Positions 47,263-62,632 of a DNA stretch of 64,000 bases are shown here, one piece after another; position 1 is the stretch's first letter; every line of letters begins with the position of its first letter. Below the pieces are notes generated by a model. The model ran no database searches. It had not been told where the DNA came from and saw nothing but the letters and a program-made list of their open reading frames with translations. Location of the stretch: positions 20,907,714-20,971,713 of the forward strand of contig CM049320.1 in the NCBI GenBank assembly GCA_026874595.1, written 5' to 3'. The stretch comes from Sipunculus nudus. Lineage: Eukaryota; Annelida; Sipuncula; Golfingiida; Sipunculidae. Made by a program: the position numbers and the translations under genes.

Positions 47263-50221
47263 CTAGTCATCGCCCTCATCTTCTTCATCTTCCTCATTGT
47301 TGATCTGGAAGTATCGGAGCTCGTAGGAGTCCTTCTGGGCAGCGACCACGCGCAGCCAGTCTCTCAGGTTGTTCTTCTTCAGGTATTTCTTGGTCAAGTA
47401 TTTAAGATACCTGAAACAGAACAAATAAAAGGACATTAAATAATGTTTCTGTGTAGATGTCAAAATTTGTTTTATTCTTTTTAACCATACCCAAAGGATA
47501 TGTTAATCAAGAGTTATTTCCAACACAGAATTGTATTTAGATGCCTGTGAAATTCAAAGAACTAATAAATCTGCATCATGAATCTATAATAACATGTTAA
47601 ACATTTGTTAATTTTGTTTGTTCCATTTATGAAAGAGTACCAAATCTAAGGAATTATAGTATTGATCATACTATTGATCTATACTATGGTGTACACACCA
47701 TTTTTAATTCACAGTTTAAAATCTTAAGTATGCTAAATGAAAGTTCTACTCAGTTTTAATGTCTAAATTTTTGACAGTTTTAAATTGTCACTTTGAGAGG
47801 CTGTAGCAGTTAAAACCAGGACAGAAGGAATGGAAGTCCCACCATCCAACGATGCAGGTCCCTGCCTTTATCTAGCATTGTTCTACGACCTCAGTACCGT
47901 TAACCGGACCAAGGAGATACACAATGCACAGCTTATACAATAAAATATTGAATGTAAAATTCCTCACAAATATTCGTACAGATCCTTAAATTGCAACTAT
48001 TTTTCAAGTATCTTGTTTTCAAAATGTCATGGGGGACTTATTTAAGAAAACAACACCTATTTTGAGAGAACTTATTGCTTATATCTAGACATTTTAAAAG
48101 AATCATAAATAAGGCACAATATGGAACCAGTTTTATGCAAGCAACCCTTTTAAACATTAAAGGAAATGGGCAGAACTTTGTGAGAATGGCACCACTCATT
48201 CTCTGACAGAACAGGCCAAAAGAGAAAATCTTCCTCAAACACCAAGTTTACTTAGTGAATTTAAACAGCAGACCCACCTCTTGGAGAAATCAACCTCTGA
48301 AGTGACGGTGACCTTTGACTTGCTTAGCTCGATTGAGACATCATTGCCAAAGTTGTTGGTCTTGCCGTTGACCTTGACCTTCTCGTGCAGGAACTTCTCC
48401 TGTTTGCAACAACCACAGGGGATTAGGGAAGAGGGCCCTAACCCGGTGACAGGGACGGGGACCCTGCCACAGGGGCTAGGGAAGGCAGCCCTAGCCCACC
48501 GAGTATCGTTAGTACAACCAGGTAAACAGAGGAACATTATCATTCTGGCCAAATAACAAAAAGATTTTAATAAAGAGTGTTCCAGTACCAGAAATAAGGA
48601 ATAAAATAAATTACATCCTGAAATTCTTTATTTACTGATTAATCAGTGGACATCTTGGCAAACAATGTTGCTTAGTGCAGGAAAACAATTCATATACTCA
48701 AAAGGTGCATCAGTGACTAGGAGACAACAATTTTCCATTATTAACTGAAACGTCTTGATTGCTAGAATTTTTTTTTTCAATCTCCCTAATGTGTGTGCGG
48801 TCCTATGTTTCTACAAGACCACAATTTAAACTTTGCAACAGAATTTTTAAAACAAAAATTTCAAACGCCTATGAGCTTTCAGAGCCATTATGTGAAGATT
48901 ACATAATATTAGAACACTGACATCCACTGGGCTTCAGTGTTACACCACAACTTACAAAGTTCTTCACGTCCATGATGCCATCCTCAACCGGGTGGGTACA
49001 GTCGATGGTGAACTTCAGGGTGGTCTTCTTCTTTTTGCCACCCTTGCCTGATTTGCCGGACTTCTTGACTGCCTATATAATTAAAGGAGAAACATTGACA
49101 CAAATTTTGAACAATATATGCAAACTTTCCCCAAAAGAGACTAAAATATTTAATATATATATATATAAACATCTATTTCATTATATAATCTTATTGTACC
49201 CTGTCACAATCTGTTATTCTAGGCAGTAACTGATATTGGACTATTAAGGCCCCTTTTCCATGCTCGTGCAATTGCTTTTCCAGGGTTATTGCACGATTGT
49301 GGAAAAGGTATACATGGTTTACACTGGAGCAATAATTCCAATGCCTATGGGACGAGTGGTTCAATAAAGCCTTTAAGTTTAAAGTTCTATTACTAAGCCT
49401 AAGGTTATAAAGAGATATAATTATTTAATACAATGTTAAAAAGACGAAGTAGTAGTACTAGATTTTTATACATATGTTTGTATGGTTCTATACTCATACT
49501 GTAACAAAAAGTATTATATGTTAATAATATTATTAGTATTAACACACAGGAACACTATGAAACTTCAAAGATAAAAATAATGAAAAACCTTTTGAATAAA
49601 CTAGACTGACAATATTAAATTCACTAAATTTATTTTTTTTGTACTGCATCATCTACAGCTGCCCATGTTCCAGTGTAATGACAAATAAAATCTTGTTGTC
49701 TATCTCAATCATGTTAAATTTTAGCTAACTTTTCAAAGAAATGTTTTAATCTATTCTTATCACCTAAAAGTACTGAAATTCGCGTTTCGAATTCCAGTTT
49801 TGCTAGTAGAAGGGAAAAAGACGAAGTGGAATAAGGATACAAAGAAGATCCTGTCATTTAAATACTGTCCCAAAAAATAGTCTGTAGAAGTGGAGTAGAC
49901 AAATAATAACAGGTAAGTAGCTAGTTACTGCTAGTACTAGTCAGCTAGTAGTTATACGACAGTTAAGACCTACACACGTGCTGGCCACGGTCAGACCGAG
50001 GTTCCCAGTTGACCGGCCTACATGGCCGCACTTTTTGAGTGGGCAACACTGCCAATCTGAATAATCTTGTTAATTTCCCCGAACAGGCCGCAAAGAAACA
50101 CACTGGTCAAGTATCACTTATCGTCACTGAATATTAAAAACGTGTTTAATACAAGTTGAACGGCCTGGGATCGGGTATTTTACAAAAAAATTCAGAGCAC
50201 ATGGTTACTCACTGGTGCCAT
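47263..50221 (-). CDS. RPL22: Large-subunit ribosomal protein eL22
   Basis: Cytosolic 60S ribosomal protein L22 (eL22), RNA-binding. Four coding exons on the minus strand: 50221-50213 (only Met-Ala-Pro), 49072-48956, 48399-48278, 47410-47263; 396 nt, 131 aa against 128 in vertebrates. The order of conserved blocks is complete: Lys-rich N-terminus ([20 protein letters not shown]), [68 protein letters not shown] and the acidic C-terminal tail [10 protein letters not shown]. All junctions are GT-AG in phase. Exon 1 is tiny and is supported by the 5'TOP promoter directly upstream. Intron 2 (between 48956 and 48399) contains a hairpin cluster next to its acceptor. Expected to be strongly expressed and translationally controlled through the TOP motif. 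Confidence 0.97.
48418..48498 (-). promoter_or_regulatory. Three-hairpin cluster at RPL22 intron 2 acceptor
   Basis: Three stems in a row. Stem A: GGATTAGGG 48420-48428 with CCCTAACCC 48436-48444, 7-nt loop (one G-U). Stem B: GTGACAGGG 48446-48454 with CCCTGCCAC 48462-48470, one wobble. Stem C: GGGCTAGGG 48473-48481 with CCCTAGCCC 48489-48497, perfect, 7-nt loop. A and C are near-duplicates. Stem A ends about 20 nt before the exon boundary at 48399, so the likely branch-point sequence (CCCTAATC on the RNA strand) is inside the stem. The structure is seen; a splicing role is inference. Confidence 0.7.
49252..49308. repeat. Stem-loop in RPL22 intron 1
   Basis: CCTTTTCCA (49252-49260) pairs with TGGAAAAGG (49300-49308), and inside it CGTGCAAT (49265-49272) pairs with ATTGCACG (49288-49295); the internal loop is 4 by 4 and the terminal loop 15 nt. 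It may be a MITE remnant or a structured RNA. No snoRNA boxes were recognised. Confidence 0.55.
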
Positions 50222-50234
50222 GTCGACGGTCCAA

Positions 50235-50254
50235 GGAGAAAGAGGAAGCACGTG
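50235..50254 (-). promoter_or_regulatory. RPL22 5'TOP start with E-box
   Basis: On the minus strand CACGTG (50254-50249) abuts the pyrimidine tract CTTCCTCTTTCTCC (50248-50235), which begins 27 nt before the ATG. A C followed by a pyrimidine run is the 5'TOP start typical of ribosomal protein genes (mTOR/LARP1-controlled translation). The transcription start is inferred to be the first C. Confidence 0.8.
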
Positions 50255-50299
50255 GGCTGAGCACACACAAGCTACAAATCCAGTTCCGGATACGAAGGA

Positions 50300-50703
50300 A
50301 AATTCAGGTCATTTAATCAGAACGGCGAGAGCGTACGATGTATAGCTGAAATCTTCAATATTATTCATCACAGGGTATATAACTGATGTATGCGTGCGAT
50401 GAAAAATTACATAACAAATTTCAGCTTTTTAAATTAATGATAATAGTGACAGCAAGGGTAGTATACGTACTCCTAGTACCGTTAATAGAAAACGGTATAG
50501 TATTAATTGTTAATTGTAGCAACCTGAGATAAATAACAATTAATAATTATTAATAATAGTTAGATGTAATTAATGGCAATTAAAGCTAATTAACAATGTT
50601 TAATAGTAATAGAATAAAATTAATGGCAATATAGCAATAAATAAGAATATATATATTATTTGGCAATATATTAATTTTAATGCAAGTAACATAAATAATT
50701 TTG

Positions 50704-50742
<39 letters not shown>

Positions 50743-51029
50743 TGGTTTTATATTTTAATATTTAGCAATATAAAGTAAAAAAAATAATAATAGTTATGCT
50801 ATTGGTAAAATTGATGGTAAAGTAATAGTAAATGATCGAAGAGTCTGAAGCGATAAACAGTATAGGGGTATATACTTATAGTGTTAATTGGTCCCATGCT
50901 GGTAGGATAAATATACACCAGGCTTGGGTCAAGTACATTTACTTGTCTTGGTACTTGTATATACCGTCATTGCCACATTGGCCACTCATTCAAGTGATGA
51001 TTTGAATAACCCATTTATAAGGCAAAAAA
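50300..51029. other. Intergenic between RPL22 and AP2M1, 5' part
   Basis: Very AT-rich, with TAAT-type low complexity at 50500-50700 and a (TA)n tract at about 50706-50740. No gene seen. Confidence 0.45.
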
Positions 51030-51323
51030 TTAAAATATTTGGTTCACAGGCATCGCCCGCATGCATCCATTCCCCCCCCCCCCCGCATCAAAAAATTTTA
51101 AAATGATTTTCGTCTTTCAAGAATATAAAATAATACAATTTTAAAAGATTTCGTTTGTTACGTAGGCCTAATGCTTTTACCTATTTAGCCATAAAATTCT
51201 GTTGTTTTCCCGCTTTTCCCTGGTCATATGACATTTTTTAATCGAAACATACAAAAAAGGTCAAAAAAGAAATATCGCCCGCACGCACTGATTTCTGAAA
51301 AAAGTGCCTGAGAACGATACTTT
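51030..51323 (+). mobile_element. MITE family GGTATGG, copy 4
   Basis: Diverged ends TATTTGGTTCACAGGCATCGCCCGC and GTGCCTGAGAACGATACTTTTT, poly(C)-GCATCAAAAAATTTT core as in the other copies. Intergenic. Confidence 0.75.
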
Positions 51324-51569
51324 TTTTCCTTTGGCATAAAGTTATAAATAAATGTGCATGTGCTTAAGGGGCGGGGACTATATGCGGAAGGGGGTGGGGG
51401 GGGGGGGGTCAGCATAGGCTTTATCAGCAGCAACTTAATTAAACTGGATCGAACATATTTCGAGTAGTTCATGATGAAGTGGTCTCTTATCTAAAAGTAA
51501 CACAAGAACAAAAAAAAGTATAGATGAACAACATTTAGGGTTTTAGGCCCCCCCCCCCAAAAAAAAAAA

Positions 51570-51893
51570 TAAAAGGTATGGTTCTCAGGCACCGCCCGCA
51601 TCAATATTAAACCCCCGCATCAAAAATTTTTATTTTGATTTTCGATAGAAACTTACCAATTTTGTGCTGCAACCGCTCGGACATTTCTTTTTAGGAGATA
51701 AAATCATACAATTTCCTTTTTTATGTATGACTTTTACTTGTTTAGCAAAATCAATCTGTTATTTACATGCTTTTCCCTAATCATTTGTCATTTTTATCAA
51801 AACATACCAAAAAGAAAAAAAATATAAAAACCGCCCGCCCGCATTTTTTTCGGAAAAAAGTTCCTGAGAACCATACCTTTTTTTATTTTGGCC
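51570..51893 (+). mobile_element. MITE family GGTATGG, copy 5
   Basis: Best-preserved copy: AAAAGGTATGGTTCTCAGGCAC at the left and GTTCCTGAGAACCATACCTTTT at the right. It is about 30 bp longer than the others because of an insertion near 51642-51690. Same orientation as copies 1, 2 and 4. Confidence 0.85.
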
Positions 51894-52850
51894 GTATACC
51901 AACATTATATAGCATTACAGCTGTATAGATAGTGGAATAAAATTTGGGGTAAACATTTTGAGTGTATTCAAAATTAAAATTACCTTGCACTTGTAAACGA
52001 TATATTATCAATAGCTAGTTGATTTTGAAAGACAATATAATTCTTTCCCATTTATATACTCTGACTGTTAACATTCAGCATTATAAAGAAGTATCGTTTA
52101 TAAATTGTTCCTTGTTTTTTAAATAAACGAGAAACCTCTTATAATCTTTGTCGCTTTAATCATTTGTAAAAATTAAGTCACCTGTAGATACATTTTTTTG
52201 CGTCCAGATTTTAACAAAAAATAAAACATCAAGCGGTTATATAAATGTTGTCTAACTGCATGACGTTAAAAAAATGTAAATTTTTAAAATAAATATAACA
52301 GTCTGTATATTGAGCATTTAATGTTTTATTGCAACCAAAGTGTGTTATATTCTGGAAGGAGCTTAAATCAGTTGAATAACCAAGATAAATTTTTGGGTTG
52401 AAATTAAGGCTTCAAATATTGTTACTTAACTGAAGGCGTACCCTAATTTTCAATAATTTCATAAATGCTCTAAGTTCCTTGCATAAGTGCTGTAACGTAA
52501 ATAAAATATGTAATTATTATAATATACTAAATTATTTTGGTACCCTGCTATTGTTTATTATTTGTGTTGAACACAATATAATGAAAAGCAGAAACTTTTT
52601 TTATACGTATGAACAAATATTTAAATACCCGGCCGCTATTGTATGAAAATATCCAACACTGGACTCACAAAAATTATTGCGTTGTGTGCGCTTTACTATT
52701 CGTTTCCGATACAGAATTATTGTATTTAGCATAGAGCTGTCGATAAAGAAAGTCTCATTAATTAAGCCGCAATCTATATCTTTGAGTCTTGGTTTTAAAA
52801 GTTATTAAATTTTCAAACCACATATATGAGACTCGAGGCTTCAAATAACA
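51894..52850. other. Intergenic upstream of AP2M1
   Basis: AT-rich DNA with no recognised gene or repeat. Confidence 0.4.
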
Positions 52851-52879
52851 CTTAAAAAGGTTACGAAAAAATTACGAAA

Positions 52880-52998
52880 TGTGATGATGCATTATGGGAG
52901 AAGATTACCGCCATCTTGAATCCGGAAACTCACACCCACCGGCCAACAAGTTGACAGGAGGAGACTGGGAGAAGAAGTGAATTTACTCGCGGTAACAT
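52880..52998 (+). promoter_or_regulatory. Probable AP2M1 promoter and non-coding first exon
   Basis: TGATGATGCATTATGGGAG is followed by CCGCCATCTTG (52908-52918), a YY1-type core often placed at transcription starts. A GC-richer stretch follows and ends at a strong donor, GGTAACAT|GTAAGT (52998/52999). The first AP2M1 coding exon has an acceptor at 57664-57665 with only 19 nt before the ATG, so a 5'UTR exon must lie upstream; vertebrate AP2M1 also starts with a non-coding exon. The pairing is inferred. Confidence 0.5.
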
Positions 52999-53799
52999 GT
53001 AAGTATGGCGTAGACCTCGTAACTCGCGTGTCTGATGTTAAAAAGGATTCGAAAGCAGACAATATCTCAACGATACAGGGTTGCAAGGGTAATCAAATTC
53101 ATGGTGTGTCAAAATCGATTGATTCCCTGTCGATCGGGTGACGATGCTGGAATTTGCTCCGCAAGACATCGCTCAGCTCAGAGTGATTCGATTATCTTGG
53201 ATTGTTACCATTGTTAGCTTACAGAAATACAATATCAGCATTCGTTACGGAGTATTTACGCTGCAGACCTTGTGTTTTCCCACAACTAATTGCTGAATTA
53301 GTTCACGAATTTGATGCATCTTGACAGCTGAGTGACACTAGATAATTGAGTCAACACAGGAAGGGGGTGGGTCATGTCATAATTCGGTACCACATTACCC
53401 CAGAACTATTCTGGCTAACTCATATACAACGTGCTGTGAATGGGTTCATATTTGCAAGACTAATATTTCACAAATTTCCCTTTTTAAATTTTTATGCAAG
53501 GCTTCCCTTTTTGCGATCTTATCATGCAGTTACCAGGTTACCCTAAACATAGCAGTACTGCCAGTGGTATGTCAAAGTATAAATAAATGCATTCTAAATC
53601 TGATTGATATAAAGAGGATCCATGACACAGAATAGAAATTCTTGGCCCTTATGGGCAAATGATTTAAAAGATCTGATGCAATTTATAATGCGTACATGTA
53701 ACAAAATATATATTATTTATATCCTCAATCTTTTGCCTCTTCACTTTTTATCTACAGTTATGGTCACTAATATAAAATGCATAAAATGTCAGTGAAGCC

Positions 53800-53940
53800 A
53801 TATTATTTATGAAGGATCGTAACTACTCAAATTTTTGGTCACAAGGTCAATGGTTAGGTCACCGGAAACACATTTTGAAAAAACTCCTAAATATCCTTAC
53901 AATCAAATTCAGCTGAGCATCAAGACCCATGTGTCCCTGG
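53800..53940 (+). mobile_element. Helitron-like 3' end relic
   Basis: TTCAGCTGAGCATCAAGACCCATGTGTCCCTGG resembles the 3' tips of the elements ending at 57444 and (reversed) at 1797, but the CTTG tip has decayed. Only the last part of the element is recognised. Confidence 0.45.
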
Positions 53941-54411
53941 TTTGTTTCTCGGATAGTCAGAAAAAATTGTCATGTTCAATAGCATCATTCAGAATCACAG
54001 TCATAAATAAATAAAAAAAATGGTTGTTTAGACATGAGAACTTTGGTCATTTCATATTTTTGGCAAAAAATCACTGGCGTAGAGAAAGACAGTAATAAAT
54101 TTACATTAGCACTGTGCGCACATTATGGTATATAGGAATATATCTGAATGGCCAGTGCCCTGAGTGCAGTGACAGCATACTATTAATTACTACATGTTCT
54201 CGAATCTATAATATATAATGATAATATACTGTATTTCCAAGGATATCAAATAATTCATTTTTTAGACTTAAATTACAGCAAACTAAATTGTTCAGATATG
54301 GAATGGTGAAAATTGAAAATATTAATATATACATGTATACACTGATATATATAAAATTACATACATATCAATGAGTTTGCTTTCATTTATGATGCCAACT
54401 TGTCTCCATTT

Positions 54412-57400
54412 TTAGCTCAGCTGACTATAAGTCATCTGAGCTATAGTCGTGGTCCTTTGTCCGTCGTCCGTCCGGCCGGCCGGCCGTTAACAGGGCACGT
54501 TTTAAAACAGTTGGACCTACGAATCCTAAATTCTGCATACCAATAGATGTCCCCAAAATCTCTTACCATACCAAAAATTGGGTCATTAGGACTTCGTTCC
54601 TTCGAGATATTAAGGAAAAACCACCGTTTTCCATAAAAAAGCCATTGTTACACTTCAAAGCTGCCTAATATCAAAACCACTGATCTGTTTTTGATCATAT
54701 TTAGTATTCATATTTTTCCATACATTTTCTGTGCACATACCAAAAATTAGGTTAGTATTGGGTATTATTTTGAAGTTATGGGCCCAAATATAATGCAGTT
54801 TCTTAAAAATCAGGAAATATATTTGCTCACTTAACATGAGAATTGCTGAGGCTGGAGACTTTTTTTCAGGAATATAACTTTATTTAATCAAGATTCAATT
54901 GTTTACCCAAAATTAGATCTGAATTTTGCAAATTTTTCAAGTTATTAGCATAAATAAAAAATCAGTACCTTAAATTTTGTCCAACTTTGGCAATGGCACG
55001 TTTTTTCCCTGTAGGCACTGTTGATTTAATTTCCACAGCATATATACATAAGGATTTAATCTTTTAAAATCTGAAATTTCAAAGGAATTGTTTGAAAAGA
55101 GTAGCTTTTATTCAAGTTTTCATACACCATGTCAAGTGTTGTTTACATCTGGCCCACCTAGTAATACAGTCTTCACTTGCATTATGTAACCCACCCCAGG
55201 CAGCTTGCCTTGGCTTAGCTTGGCCACTACTAGCAGGCTTCCCCTCTGCCCTGCACTCCCACCCCCCTAGCTGGTGCATAAACTAGATGAATGTTATAAT
55301 TTTCTGTATTTTATTTTATTTTTGGCTATGCTACATTTTAGATTTTGTATTGTACCACCAGGGTTACAATGATTAAAGTGCACATTTAATTGTGTCCACA
55401 AAGTGATGTATTGCTATGAAAGTGTGGATGTTCATCAGAGTGTTCATTAAAGATTTTAATTTGTTTGACTTATAACTCATGGTTGTATCAGTTGTTACAT
55501 GATACTGGCTAAATAATCAAAATTCATATTGCTGATCCTTTATTTCAGTTCATGAAATTAAAGGTTCCCAACTCCAGTTTGCTCCTGGTATAATATATTG
55601 GGTGTTTTGATCCTTGGATTAATTTTAACACATGTATTAGTTTCATGGTTTCTTTTTTCCTGATACCATTTAAAAAAATAAAAATATTTAAACTTTTCCT
55701 GTTAGTGCTGTGGATTTAATTTTCACAGCATGTACACATTAGCATTTCATCTGTTAAAATCTGAAATTTGAAACTAATTGATCAAAAACTGTAGATTTTA
55801 TTCAAGTTTCCAGGTACCAAGTCTTCATTGTTTACACCAGGTCAGTATAAATGCAGTGTACTGGGCAGTTACATAACACCTTCAGGTCTGACCTACTGCC
55901 ACTGTGAGTGTCTGGGTCAGGCTGGGTCAGGCAGTAGTTACCAGAGAGCCTCTCTTTCTCTCTCTTTGGCAGTCCAGCTCTCTCTTTCTCTCTCTCTTTC
56001 TCTCTCTCTCTTTCTCTCTCTCTCCTCTGCTTTTTCTCTTTCTCTCTCCATCTCTCTCTCTTTCTCTCTAACCCTTATTGCCTCCCTTCCTCCCTCCATC
56101 CCATTCTGTTGACAGGTACTATAAACTAGATACATTAGCTATAAATGTTGATGCAATTTAGAAATGTGAATCAACTGAAATATTCACAATCACATGTATG
56201 TTATACTGTAAATTTATAGTAACATTCGTAAACCTGGATAAAAATTATGTAATGGAAAAAAAGGAATAAATGCAAATATTGTTAATTTTTTATTGGCTCA
56301 GTAGAATGGGGAGAAAAATTATTTGCTTTGTTTCTCCATCTTTCTGTCTGTTTTAAATATTTAATGTTCATGAATAAACTTTTTTTTATAAGCACTGTTG
56401 AATTAAATTTCATATCCTGTATGTATATGCAAGGGTGTTGTAACTCTCACCATCCCCTTCTTCATCCCACTGAGGCTTTGCTCCTTGGCACTGTGAACAA
56501 TAGTTCTTTGGCTATAGCATAAAATTTAATAATTAAAGAAAATATCTGCAGAGAGACAGAGGCGTTGTAACTCTGATCATAACACAACACCCCCCTCCCC
56601 ATCAAGTCATTGCACCTGTGGAGTGGGGACGTTATGGCAACTGTATACATATCATAAAATTGATATAAAAGGTTTACCAAATAAATTGGATCTCATCAGA
56701 CAAATGTGTAAACTGTTGAACTGTCAACAGCTTATAAAAAATGTAACCAATGGAAAGGCATGGTCAGATCTCAAATATTATTTGCAACATTTTCTTCAAT
56801 CATATAAACCAACCATGGCCCAAATTACCTCTTCCTCTCAAACTTTATCTACATTTCATCATATTTTTAATATTTTAACCTTCTAGGTGGTTCAGTAATG
56901 TTGACCATTTGTCCATAGGTACCTATGTACATGCCAGAAATTATGTCAATATTGTGTAATATGTAGACATGAGGGTCATCAAAATAATGTACCTTGTCAA
57001 GACTGATCTTGTCAAGATATCATGTCATACAGTCACAAATTCATAAATCCCCTCATCAGCATAGTTAATCATAACCTTGTATCTGACAAATTGAAAGCTT
57101 GCAGTTTTCCATACACCATAGATCCTTCAACAAATAGCCTTATCATCATTATACCACTGCTTAGTATACTGTCATTGCATTCATATTTGCTCAAATAAAT
57201 TGTTTTTTTTTTTCAACCCCTCACAAATAAATAAAAAATAAACCACTATATTTTACTCCATATTAATCCATCAGTCAGATTATTTCATATATCATTTACT
57301 CACATATTACATTATATTCCTTTATAAAAGCCCAACATGACCATTGATATTCATAAGCTTTTTCTACTCAATATAGTATAGAAATGGTGATACATTTATA

Positions 57401-57444
57401 GTCCAATCATGATCAGCTGAGCGCCATGACCCATGAGTCCCTTG
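54412..57444 (+). mobile_element. Helitron-like element, copy 2, in AP2M1 intron 1
   Basis: Begins TTAGCTCAGCTGACTATAAG and ends CAGCTGAGC..CATGACCCATGAGTCCCTTG followed by T, the same tips as the 1797-3625 element. The first kilobase (to about 55445) matches copy 1 in reverse complement, including GGCCGGCCGTTAACAGGGCA and AGGCAGCTTG blocks. It is 3.0 kb against 1.8 kb because a ~690-bp segment is repeated inside (GCACTGTTGATTTAATTTCC near 55015, 55705 and, diverged, 56390). A CT-rich tract sits at 55949-56070. No coding capacity seen. Confidence 0.65.
55949..56072. repeat. (CT)n-rich microsatellite
   Basis: Imperfect CT/CTTT tract of about 120 bp within the copy 2 element. Confidence 0.9.
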
Positions 57445-57684
57445 TTTGTTGATTTGAATGTCCTGCCTCAGCCATCCATCCAATTGAGTTTGGTCATGAC
57501 GTGTATGCACCCTAGTTGAAGTCAGTCTGCAGTGTCAAATTTGGAAAAAAAACTGAGGAAACCTGTTCAGTTGGGTTGAGTCAGGACTTTGCTGTGCCCT
57601 TGTTTTTCTGGAGACTGTTATTTATTGTTTCTGTTTAACCATATACCTTTATAATTCTGTTGCAGGTGTTAGGAACTGGTGACA

Positions 57685-62632
<4,948 letters not shown>

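Noticed and set aside
48415-48445. Interstitial telomeric repeat (TTAGGG/CCCTAA)
   Set aside because: Only single motifs within paired stems, no tandem TTAGGG run.
48411-48540. H/ACA snoRNA hosted in the RPL22 intron
   Set aside because: The stems lack internal pseudouridylation pockets, and no clear H box or ACA tail was found at the right distance.
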